NCBI RefSeq assembly: GCF_025200715.1
Contig: NZ_CP104144.1
Coordinates: 1,488,001 to 1,552,000, forward strand
Length of the DNA: 64,000 bases
Source: Rhizobium sullae
GTDB lineage: Bacteria > Pseudomonadota > Alphaproteobacteria > Rhizobiales > Rhizobiaceae
Reading direction: 5' to 3'
A program made the translations under genes and the position numbers. Numbering within the stretch: position 1 is the first letter of the stretch; every line of letters starts with the position of its first letter. Below are positions 9,227-16,045 of this stretch, piece by piece. A model generated the notes under the pieces. That model worked only from the letters and a program-made list of their open reading frames with translations, searched no databases and was not told the DNA's origin.

Positions 9227-9242
9227 TGGCATGCCGCTTGCA
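9227..9242 (+). promoter_or_regulatory. Sigma-54 (-24/-12) promoter of nrtABC
   Basis: TGGCATGCCGCTTGCA fits the RpoN consensus TGGCAC-N5-TTGCA with one mismatch and the exact spacing of the GG and GC doublets (9228-9229 and 9240-9241). Transcription would start near 9252-9254, giving a leader of about 174 nt. Sigma-54 use agrees with nitrogen control through NtrC. Confidence 0.75.
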
Positions 9243-9253
9243 GGGATAATCTT

Positions 9254-9277
9254 GCCCGGATCAACGGCGATCTTGGC
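9254..9277 (+). promoter_or_regulatory. Predicted NasT (ANTAR) target hairpin in the nrtA leader
   Basis: GATC (9259-9262) pairs with GATC (9269-9272) around the six-base loop AACGGC (9263-9268). The stem extends through a G-U pair and one C-U mismatch to GCC/GGC (9254-9256 with 9275-9277). The hexaloop has A at position 1 and G at position 4, the pattern known for ANTAR protein targets. It starts at the predicted 5' end of the transcript. Confidence 0.65.
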
Positions 9278-9329
9278 GGATAAGCGCGTGATAAGCGCTT
9301 GCAAAAGACATCGACGTCGCACGGTTTTT

Positions 9330-9384
9330 GCTGTCCGGGAACTCTCCCTTCCCGCAGACGCAATCTCCGGGCGGCGTTTTTTTT
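9330..9384 (+). terminator. Leader intrinsic terminator with alternative antiterminator hairpin, nrtA
   Basis: GCTGTCCGGG (9330-9339) pairs over ten positions, including three G-U pairs, with TCCGGGCGGC (9366-9375) and is followed by eight T residues (9377-9384). A competing hairpin, CGGGAA (9336-9341) with TTCCCG (9349-9354), uses bases of the terminator's left arm, so the two cannot coexist. The T-run lies 43 nt before the nrtA start. This is the expected layout of a nitrate-responsive attenuator acted on by NasT. Confidence 0.65.
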
Positions 9385-9426
9385 ATTCCGAAAATTCCTG
9401 CGACGACCAACAAGGGGAACCAGCGC

Positions 9427-10725
9427 ATGAACAAGATCCTCACAGGCGGCATAAGCCGCCGCAGCCTCCTGAAAACGACCGCCGCGACTGCCTTGATCGG
9501 CGCAGTCCGCACCGCTTTTCCCTCCGGCGCCTTTGCCGCAGCCGCAGCACCTGAAGTCACGGGCGCTAAACTCGGCTTCATCGCGCTGACCGACGCTGCT
9601 GCGCTGATCGTTGCCAAAGAAAAGGGTCTTTTCGAAAAACATGGCCTTCCCGATGTCGAGGTCGCCAAACAGGCGTCCTGGGGCGCAACACGCGACAATC
9701 TGGTTCTCGGCGGCGCTTCGAACGGCATCGACGGCGCCCACATCCTTTCGCCGCTGCCTTATCTCATGCATACGGGCAAGGTGACGCAGAACAATCAGCC
9801 AGTAGCGATGGCGCTGCTGGCGCGTCTGAATTACGACAGCCAGGGCATTTCCGTCGCCAAGGAATATGCCGATACCGGAGTCCAACTCGACGCATCCAAG
9901 CTGAAGGCGGCCTTCGAGAAGAAGAAGGCCGAAGGCAAGGAAGTGAAGGCCGCCATGACCTTCCCGGGCGGTACTCATGACCTTTGGATCCGCTACTGGC
10001 TTGCCGCCGGCGGCATCGACCCGGACAAGGACGTCTCGACCATCGTCGTGCCGCCGCCGCAGATGGTGGCGAACATGAAGGTCGGCAACATGGATGTCTT
10101 CTGTGTCGGCGAACCTTGGAACGAGCAACTCGTCAATCAGGGGATCGGCTTTACCGCAGCAACGACCGGCGAGCTGTGGAAAGGACATCCCGAAAAAGCG
10201 CTCGGAATGCGGGCCGACTGGGTCGAGAAGAACCCGAACGCCACGAGAGCCCTCTTGATGGCGGTGATGGAAGCCCAGCAATGGTGCGACAGCATGGACA
10301 ACAAGGAGGAAATGGCGACCATCCTCGGCAAGCGTCAATGGTTCAACGTTCCACCGAAGGACGTACTTGGGCGCCTCAAGGGCGACATCAACTACGGCAA
10401 CGGCCGTGTCGCCCACGGCACCGATCTTTACATGAAATTCTGGGCAGGCGGCGCCTCCTACCCCTTCAAGAGCCACGACACCTGGTTCATGGCCGAGAAT
10501 GTGCGCTGGGGCAAGTTCGCGCCCGACACCGACATCAAGGCCCTCGTTGACCAGGTCAACCGCGAGGATCTCTGGCGTGATGCGGCCAAGGCTCTGGGTG
10601 TCGCCGCAGCCGACATTCCCCCTTCCCCTTCCCGGGGCAAGGAAACCTTCTTCGACGGCAAGGTCTTTGATCCGGAAAATCCGTCCGCCTATCTCGATAG
10701 CCTTGCCATCAAGGCCGCATCCTGA
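9427..10725 (+). CDS. nrtA: Periplasmic nitrate-binding protein of NrtABC importer
   Basis: This 432-residue protein is the nitrate/nitrite-binding component. It begins with a Tat-type signal (SRRSLLKTTAATALIGA, ending near GAFAAAAAP), unlike the two NasS paralogues. Family landmarks include IRYWLAAGGIDPDKDVSTIV and VFCVGEPWNEQLV. The ATG at 9427 is preceded by AGGGGA; the frame continues upstream into the terminator region, which is not coding. A strong hairpin follows the gene (10735-10757), then nrtB. Bicarbonate-binding CmpA is the main alternative, but the nasTS and narK-nir context points to nitrate. Confidence 0.92.
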   Translation: MNKILTGGISRRSLLKTTAATALIGAVRTAFPSGAFAAAAAPEVTGAKLGFIALTDAAALIVAKEKGLFEKHGLPDVEVAKQASWGATRDNLVLGGASNGIDGAHILSPLPYLMHTGKVTQNNQPVAMALLARLNYDSQGISVAKEYADTGVQLDASKLKAAFEKKKAEGKEVKAAMTFPGGTHDLWIRYWLAAGGIDPDKDVSTIVVPPPQMVANMKVGNMDVFCVGEPWNEQLVNQGIGFTAATTGELWKGHPEKALGMRADWVEKNPNATRALLMAVMEAQQWCDSMDNKEEMATILGKRQWFNVPPKDVLGRLKGDINYGNGRVAHGTDLYMKFWAGGASYPFKSHDTWFMAENVRWGKFAPDTDIKALVDQVNREDLWRDAAKALGVAAADIPPSPSRGKETFFDGKVFDPENPSAYLDSLAIKAAS

Positions 10726-10734
10726 TCCCCACCT

Positions 10735-10763
10735 CCGGCGCGCGACAGGCGCGCCGGCCTTTT
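10735..10763 (+). terminator. Hairpin between nrtA and nrtB
   Basis: CCGGCGCGC (10735-10743) and GCGCGCCGG (10749-10757) form a perfect 9-bp stem with loop GACAG, followed by CCTTTT. It probably acts as a partial terminator or 3' stabiliser that raises the binding protein relative to the permease, a common arrangement in ABC importers. Confidence 0.75.
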
Positions 10764-10784
10764 ATTTCCGACGAGGAGCCCTTC

Positions 10785-11675
10785 ATGTCCGCCCTGGCAA
10801 AGAAAGAACCCATACCGGCAAAGATTGCGCCGAAGGCCGCAAATGTCGTCCGGCTTGCAGGCCCGCCGGCTCCCCGGATCGATGTGCGTGGCCTTGCGAT
10901 GGCGGCAGCGCGCAACATCGTGCCGCCGCTTGTCGTGCTTGCGATCATTTTGACCATCTGGCAGGTGCTCTGTTCGTCGCCCGACGCCTCACTGCCCTCG
11001 CCGCACCGGGTCTGGCAGGAAAGCTTTGATCTGATCGCTTATCCGTTCTTCAACTATGGCTCGCAGGACATCGGGCTTGGCTGGCGCGTCATGATTTCGC
11101 TCCAGCGCGTCGCCTACGGCTTCGGCCTTGCCGCGGTCGCCGGGGTCGTGATCGGCGCCGTCATCGGCCAATCCGTCTGGGCCATGCGCGGTCTCGATCC
11201 GATCTTTCAGGTGCTGCGCACCGTCCCGCCGCTTGCCTGGCTGCCGCTGTCGCTCGCCGCTTTCCAGGATTCCAACCCTTCTGCGATCTTCGTGATCTTC
11301 ATCACGTCGATCTGGCCGGTGATTATCAACACGGCGGTCGGCGTACGCAACATCCCACAGGACTACCGCAACGTGGCGCAGGTGCTGCGGCTTAATCATT
11401 TCGAATTCTTCTTCAAGATCATGCTGCCATCGGCAGCGCCCTACATCTTTACGGGCCTCCGTATCGGCGTCGGTCTCTCATGGCTTGCAATCGTCGCAGC
11501 CGAGATGCTGACTGGCGGCGTCGGCATCGGCTTCTTCATCTGGGATGCGTGGAATTCGTCGCGCCTGCCCGACATCATCGTCGCCCTGGCCTATATCGGT
11601 GTTGTCGGCTTTGCCCTCGACAAGCTGGTGGCCGCTGCAGGCCGGTTGATCACCCGCGGCGCTTCGGCCAACTGA
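10785..11675 (+). CDS. nrtB: Nitrate ABC importer permease
   Basis: This 296-residue inner-membrane permease of the NrtB/SsuC/TauC family has about six hydrophobic segments, beginning at NIVPPLVVLAIILTIWQVL. The coupling loop lies near RNVAQVLRLNHFEFFFKIMLPSAAP. A GAGGAG ribosome binding site precedes the ATG. It lies between nrtA and nrtC, with an 11-bp gap to nrtC. Confidence 0.9.
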   Translation: MSALAKKEPIPAKIAPKAANVVRLAGPPAPRIDVRGLAMAAARNIVPPLVVLAIILTIWQVLCSSPDASLPSPHRVWQESFDLIAYPFFNYGSQDIGLGWRVMISLQRVAYGFGLAAVAGVVIGAVIGQSVWAMRGLDPIFQVLRTVPPLAWLPLSLAAFQDSNPSAIFVIFITSIWPVIINTAVGVRNIPQDYRNVAQVLRLNHFEFFFKIMLPSAAPYIFTGLRIGVGLSWLAIVAAEMLTGGVGIGFFIWDAWNSSRLPDIIVALAYIGVVGFALDKLVAAAGRLITRGASAN

Positions 11676-11686
11676 GAGGAATACCC

Positions 11687-12484
11687 ATGACCGCCTATCT
11701 CAAGCTCGACCACATCGACAAGCATTTCGACCGGGCCGGAACGCGCACCGAAGTACTGAAGGGCATCAGTCTGACGATCGCCAAAGGCGAGTTCGTGTCG
11801 ATCATCGGCCATTCCGGTTGCGGCAAGTCCACACTTTTGAACCTGATCGCCGGACTGACGCCGGTCTCAGCCGGCGCTGTGCTTCTCGAAAACCGGGAAG
11901 TCAACGCCCCCGGCCCGGAACGCGCCGTCGTGTTCCAGAACCACAGCCTGCTTCCCTGGCTGACGGTCTACGAAAACGTCAACCTCGCAGTCTCCAAGGT
12001 GTTCGGCAGTTCCAAGAGCAGGGCCGAACGCCACGACTGGGTCATGTCCAACCTCGACCTCGTGCAGATGGCACACGCCAAGGACAAGCGCCCCTCGGAA
12101 ATCTCCGGCGGCATGAAGCAGCGCGTCGGCATCGCCCGCGCGCTCGCGATGGAGCCGAAGATCCTGCTGCTCGACGAGCCTTTCGGTGCGCTCGATGCGC
12201 TGACCCGCGCCCATCTGCAGGATGCAGTGATGGATATTCATGCCCGTCTCGGCAATACGATGGTGATGATCACCCACGATGTCGACGAGGCCGTGCTGCT
12301 CTCCGACCGCATCGTGATGATGACCAACGGCCCGGCCGCCAAGATCGGGGAAGTCCTCGACGTGCCGATCGCCCGGCCCCGCAACCGCATCGAACTCGCC
12401 TCGGACCGCACCTACCTCAAATGCCGCGAAGCCGTTCTGAAATTCCTCTATGAACGCCATCGCTTTGTCGAAGCCGCGGAGTAA
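11687..12484 (+). CDS. nrtC: Nitrate ABC importer ATPase
   Basis: This 265-residue ATPase energises NrtAB. It has Walker A GHSGCGKST (near residue 43), signature ISGGMKQRV and Walker B ILLLDEPFGALD. It is the short, NrtD-like form and lacks the extra NrtA-like regulatory domain that cyanobacterial NrtC carries. The start is the ATG at 11687 with GAGAGGA upstream. The gene ends module 1; nasT2 follows after 135 bp. Confidence 0.9.
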   Translation: MTAYLKLDHIDKHFDRAGTRTEVLKGISLTIAKGEFVSIIGHSGCGKSTLLNLIAGLTPVSAGAVLLENREVNAPGPERAVVFQNHSLLPWLTVYENVNLAVSKVFGSSKSRAERHDWVMSNLDLVQMAHAKDKRPSEISGGMKQRVGIARALAMEPKILLLDEPFGALDALTRAHLQDAVMDIHARLGNTMVMITHDVDEAVLLSDRIVMMTNGPAAKIGEVLDVPIARPRNRIELASDRTYLKCREAVLKFLYERHRFVEAAE

Positions 12485-12500
12485 ACTCTTAACCAGCACG

Positions 12501-12540
12501 GATGCGATATGGCTTGATATTGCGTCTCTCTTATCGCATC
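12501..12540 (+). other. Inverted repeat after nrtC
   Basis: GATGCGATA (12501-12509) and TATCGCATC (12532-12540) are perfectly complementary and enclose 22 nt. No T-run follows, so it is not a standard terminator. It lies between nrtC and nasT2 and may limit readthrough or be a protein site. Confidence 0.45.
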
Positions 12541-12619
12541 TGCGGCACCGTGTCCGTTCGCTCCTGCACTATCGGCACACTGTATCGAATGAATGCCAAT
12601 AACCTGTGGCGCCGGTCTT

Positions 12620-13222
12620 ATGAAAACTAGCAGTCTGAACGTCCTGGTCATTGATGAGAACCGCATTCGCGCCTCGATCATCGAGGACGGCTTGCGCGAG
12701 GCCGGCTATGACAGGGTCACGATCATCGACGACATGCATGGCCTTGCCAAGCGCATCACCGAGATCAATCCCGATGTCATCGTCATCGATCTCGAAAACC
12801 CGAACCGCGACATGCTTGAGAGCATCTTCCAGATATCGCGCGCGGTGAAGCGACCGATCGCCATGTTCGTGGACAAGTCCGATGAAGCCTCGATCGAGGC
12901 TGCCGTCGAGGCAGGGGTTTCCGCATATATTGTCGACGGCCTGAAACAGGAGCGCGTCAGGCCCATTCTCAAGATGGCGATCAGCCGTTTCAATGCCTTC
13001 GCGCGCCTCAGCCGCGAGCTGGAAGAAACACGCGGCGAATTGGAAAAGCGCAAACTGATCGATCGCGCCAAGGGGCTGCTGATGCGCAGCCGCGGGCTGT
13101 CGGAAGAAGAGGCCTACACGCTGTTGCGGCGCACGGCCATGAACCAGAACAGGAAAGTCGTCGAGATCGCTCAAAGCCTCCTCACCGCGGCAAGCCTGCT
13201 TGATCCAGGAGCGGACGTATGA
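12620..13222 (+). CDS. nasT: NasT-type ANTAR antiterminator (copy 2)
   Basis: This 200-residue protein has the same architecture as copy 1 at 7156: a receiver-like domain (LNVLVIDENRIRASIIEDGL) and a C-terminal ANTAR domain (LIDRAKGLLMRSRGLSEEEA, then LLRRTAMNQNRK). The phosphoacceptor region keeps VIDLENPNRD in place of a usual response-regulator site, as in copy 1. The start at 12620 (MKTSSLNVLV) lines up with copy 1; an in-frame ATG at 12593 is possible. Its stop overlaps the start of nasS2 by four bases (ATGA), so the pair is probably co-translated. Confidence 0.92.
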   Translation: MKTSSLNVLVIDENRIRASIIEDGLREAGYDRVTIIDDMHGLAKRITEINPDVIVIDLENPNRDMLESIFQISRAVKRPIAMFVDKSDEASIEAAVEAGVSAYIVDGLKQERVRPILKMAISRFNAFARLSRELEETRGELEKRKLIDRAKGLLMRSRGLSEEEAYTLLRRTAMNQNRKVVEIAQSLLTAASLLDPGADV

Positions 13223-14433
13223 GGAACAGGTATGACATTACCGCGGGCTTTGTTCCGCTTCTCGACAGCGCCCTCCTCGCCGTCGCCAAGGAAAAGGGCT
13301 TTGCCGAAACGCAGCAACTAGGCCTCACCCTCGTGCGGGAGCGCTCCTGGGCAACGATCAGGGATCGGCTGGCGGTGGGTCATTTCGAAGTGGCGCACAT
13401 CCTTGCCCCAATGCCGATCGCCTGCAACCTTGGCCTCATGGCACCCGCGCCACGCATGATCGTACCGATGGCGCTTGGGCTTGGCGGAAATGCAGTTACC
13501 GTTTCCAGCGCCTTGTGGCGGGACATGGCCGACCACGGCGCAGCCGATCCCCTCGATGCGCGCTTAAGCGGTGCGGCGTTGAAAAGCGTGATTTCGCGGC
13601 GGGCAGGCGACAGGCTTCGTTTCGGTATCGTCCACCCTTATTCGGGACATAACTACGAACTGCGCTATTGGCTTTCTGGAAGCGGCATCGATCCGGATCG
13701 CGAAATCGAGATCGTGACCCTTCCGCCGCAGGATATGGGTGACGCGCTGAAGGCCGGTGCGATCGAGGGTTATTGTGTTGGCGAACCGTGGAATACCTTT
13801 GGTGTTTTAGAACGCGGCGCGCAGATCGCAACGGTCAAGGCGGCAATCTGGAAATCCAGTCCCGAAAAGGTACTGGGCGTGAACGGGCGGTGGGGCGACA
13901 GCCATCCTGAAGCCCTGTCGGCACTGCTGAGAGCGCTTTACAACGCATCGCTCTGGTGTGCTGATACAGCCAATCACGAGGAGCTTGCCGTCCTGCTTTC
14001 AGGGCCGGCCTATATCGACAGGCCTGTTGAATTGCTACGCCCGTCCGTCACCGGCGCACTCAGAACCGGCCGACATGCCACGCAGACGGTCGAGGACTTC
14101 TTCGTTCCGCACGCCAAGGCGGCAACCTTTCCATGGAAGAGCCACGCGCTCTGGTTCTACACACAGATGGTCCGGTGGGGCCATGTCGACCACACCGCGA
14201 TGCATCAAACGGTTGCCGGCAACACCTATCGGCCGGATATCTACCGCAGGGCCCTGAAGTCGCTCGGCGTTGCCATGCCGGCTGCGAGTTCGAAAGTAGA
14301 GGGCGCCTTGCAGGTCGAAACACCGGTCGGCTCCAGCGGCACCCTGACGCTCGGCCCGGATGGATTTTTCGACGGCAAAATCTTCGATCCCGATCGTGTC
14401 GATGAGTATATCGCTGCTCAAAAGCAGGCTTAG
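13219..14433 (+). CDS. nasS: NasS-type cytoplasmic nitrate sensor, NrtA/CmpA fold (copy 2)
   Basis: This 404-residue NrtA-family protein starts almost directly with the mature fold (YDITAGFVPLLDSALLAVAK) and has no export signal, as expected for NasS. Landmarks are LRYWLSGSGIDPDREIEIV and YCVGEPWNTFG. The ATG overlaps the nasT2 stop. It is followed by a 317-bp gap holding a sigma-54 promoter and a leader attenuator, then narK. It is diverged from copy 1 at 7784 although the shared landmarks align, so the duplication does not look recent. Confidence 0.9.
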   Translation: MRNRYDITAGFVPLLDSALLAVAKEKGFAETQQLGLTLVRERSWATIRDRLAVGHFEVAHILAPMPIACNLGLMAPAPRMIVPMALGLGGNAVTVSSALWRDMADHGAADPLDARLSGAALKSVISRRAGDRLRFGIVHPYSGHNYELRYWLSGSGIDPDREIEIVTLPPQDMGDALKAGAIEGYCVGEPWNTFGVLERGAQIATVKAAIWKSSPEKVLGVNGRWGDSHPEALSALLRALYNASLWCADTANHEELAVLLSGPAYIDRPVELLRPSVTGALRTGRHATQTVEDFFVPHAKAATFPWKSHALWFYTQMVRWGHVDHTAMHQTVAGNTYRPDIYRRALKSLGVAMPAASSKVEGALQVETPVGSSGTLTLGPDGFFDGKIFDPDRVDEYIAAQKQA

Positions 14434-14559
14434 CATGACGCCTATTTTGTATGCATTGCACAATATTTGACCGAAGATGCGGTGACTTTCGGGATGCCTA
14501 TTCCGACCATTAAGGGCGACTTGCGGCTCAAAACAGCATAAATGGCGCAAATCTCAACT

Positions 14560-14575
14560 TGGCACGACCCTTGCA
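14560..14575 (+). promoter_or_regulatory. Sigma-54 (-24/-12) promoter of narK-nirBD-nasA-cysG
   Basis: TGGCACGACCCTTGCA matches the RpoN consensus at every conserved position, with GG at 14561-14562 and GC at 14573-14574. The start would fall near 14586, giving a leader of about 165 nt. A GC-rich partial copy (TGGCACGACATTG) occurs at 14720-14732 but has the wrong spacing. Confidence 0.85.
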
Positions 14576-14609
14576 TAGATAATAGCGAGGCCGAAGGGCC
14601 GCATTTTTC

Positions 14610-14629
14610 GGCGTCCAACGACGGGCGCC
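14610..14629 (+). promoter_or_regulatory. Predicted NasT (ANTAR) target hairpin in the narK leader
   Basis: GGCGTCC (14610-14616) pairs with GGGCGCC (14623-14629) over seven positions (one G-U) around the hexaloop AACGAC (14617-14622). The loop has A1 and G4, and is AACGRC like the one in the nrtA leader. A second small stem, GGCC-GAAG-GGCC (14589-14600), lies just upstream. Confidence 0.7.
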
Positions 14630-14638
14630 TCAAGCAAA

Positions 14639-14702
14639 GCCGCTGATCAGGACATCCCGCGCATTCCGTGTGTGCGCGACCTGGCCAGCGGCTTTTTGTT
14701 TT
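14639..14702 (+). terminator. Leader intrinsic terminator, narK
   Basis: GCCGCTG (14639-14645) pairs with CAGCGGC (14686-14692), extended inward by CAGG (14648-14651) with CCTG (14680-14683) and an inner CGCGCA/TGCGCG stem (14658-14663, 14673-14678). TTTTTGTTTT follows at once. The terminator ends 48 nt before the narK start, in the same position as the one before nrtA. Confidence 0.8.
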
Positions 14703-14750
14703 AACTCTCAACGATGGATTGGCACGACATTGTCGCGCCCCGGAGAAGCC

Positions 14751-16028
14751 ATGCCTTTTTCTGAGAAAACACAGTCCATGTCTGCTGGTGAACCAGCCAG
14801 AGCATTGTGGATTTCGACGGTCGCCTTCACCGTCTGCTTCGCTGTCTGGACGATCTTTGCGATTATAGGCATTCGCATCAAGCAAGAGCTCGGGCTCAAC
14901 GAGGCCGAATTCGGATTGCTTGTGGGCACCCCTGTGCTGACCGGCTCGGTCGTCCGGATCCTGCTTGGTATATGGACCAGCCGCTACGGTGGCCGTCTTG
15001 TCTACACGCTCACGATGTTGGCAGCAGCAGTCGCAACCTTCCTGCTCTCCTACGCAACGACCTATGCAGAGATGCTGATTGCAGGACTTGGGGTAGGCCT
15101 TGCGGGCGGCTCCTTCGCGGTCGGCGTCGCATATGTCTCGCCGTTCTTTCCGCCGGACAAACAAGGGACTGCGCTCGGGATTTTCGGTGCCGGCAATGTC
15201 GGGGCTGCCGTTACGAAGTTTGCGGCACCCTTCGTGCTGATCGCCTGGGGATGGCAGGCAGTTGCCGAGATCTGGGCTCTCGTTCTTGCGGCAACGGCCA
15301 TCATCTTCTGGTTTTCGACCACAGACGACCCGGCATTTCGGGATCGTCGCTCTCGCGGCGTTGGATCCAAGAGCTTCTTGGAGGAGTTCGCTCCGCTCAG
15401 GAGCGTTCAGGTCTGGCGCTTCTCGCTCTATTATTTCTTCGCCTTCGGTGGCTTTGTCGCCCTCTCGCTATGGTTGCCCCGCTACCTGGTCGGCGTCTAC
15501 GGCTTCAATTTGGAAGCCGCCGGCATGATCGCTGCGGCCTATTCCATTCCAGGCAGCATCTTTAGGGCATTCGGCGGCGTCCTGTCCGACAAGAAGGGCG
15601 CAAGAAGCGTCATGTATGCGATGCTGGCCGTTTCCGCCGTGGCCACCCTCATTCTTTCGCTGCCGGCTGCGGCCGCGTCTGCGTCCGGGTCGGATCCTGC
15701 CTTCGGCGTAACTCCCGTCATCTTCATCGTCGTCATCTTCGTGCTCGGCTTCTTCATGAGCCTCGGCAAGGCGGCCGTCTACAAGCACATTCCGGCCTAC
15801 TATCCCGAAAGCGTCGGCGCAGTCGGCGGCATCGTCGGGATGATGGGCGGCCTTGGCGGCTTCATCCTTCCGATTGCCTTTGGGCTCCTCAAGGACATCA
15901 CCGGCCTTTGGTCCAGCTGTTTCCTGCTGCTCTTTGTAATCGTCGTGGCTTCACTCATCTGGATGCACCTGTCCGTAAAGCAACTGTCGCGCCAAGGGCA
16001 CTCCGCGCCCGCGGTGGCTGCCACCTAA
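14751..16028 (+). CDS. narK: Nitrate/nitrite MFS transporter (NarK/NasA family)
   Basis: This 425-residue inner-membrane protein has twelve predicted hydrophobic segments of the major facilitator fold. The nitrate signature regions are GLAGGSFAVGVAYVSPFFP near residue 118 and GAVGGIVGMMGGLGGFILP near residue 355. The ATG at 14751 has GGAG five bases upstream; the open frame before it lies in the untranslated leader. It is the first gene of the nitrite/nitrate reductase operon, so the cluster encodes two separate nitrate uptake routes (NrtABC and this carrier). Nitrite export is an additional possibility. Confidence 0.92.
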   Translation: MPFSEKTQSMSAGEPARALWISTVAFTVCFAVWTIFAIIGIRIKQELGLNEAEFGLLVGTPVLTGSVVRILLGIWTSRYGGRLVYTLTMLAAAVATFLLSYATTYAEMLIAGLGVGLAGGSFAVGVAYVSPFFPPDKQGTALGIFGAGNVGAAVTKFAAPFVLIAWGWQAVAEIWALVLAATAIIFWFSTTDDPAFRDRRSRGVGSKSFLEEFAPLRSVQVWRFSLYYFFAFGGFVALSLWLPRYLVGVYGFNLEAAGMIAAAYSIPGSIFRAFGGVLSDKKGARSVMYAMLAVSAVATLILSLPAAAASASGSDPAFGVTPVIFIVVIFVLGFFMSLGKAAVYKHIPAYYPESVGAVGGIVGMMGGLGGFILPIAFGLLKDITGLWSSCFLLLFVIVVASLIWMHLSVKQLSRQGHSAPAVAAT

Positions 16029-16045
16029 TCTGAGGACTTGGAAAA

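Noticed and set aside
12509..12525. TGGCTTGATATTGCG as a third sigma-54 promoter, before nasT2
   Set aside because: The TTGC block is one base too close to the GG element, and -24 lacks CAC.
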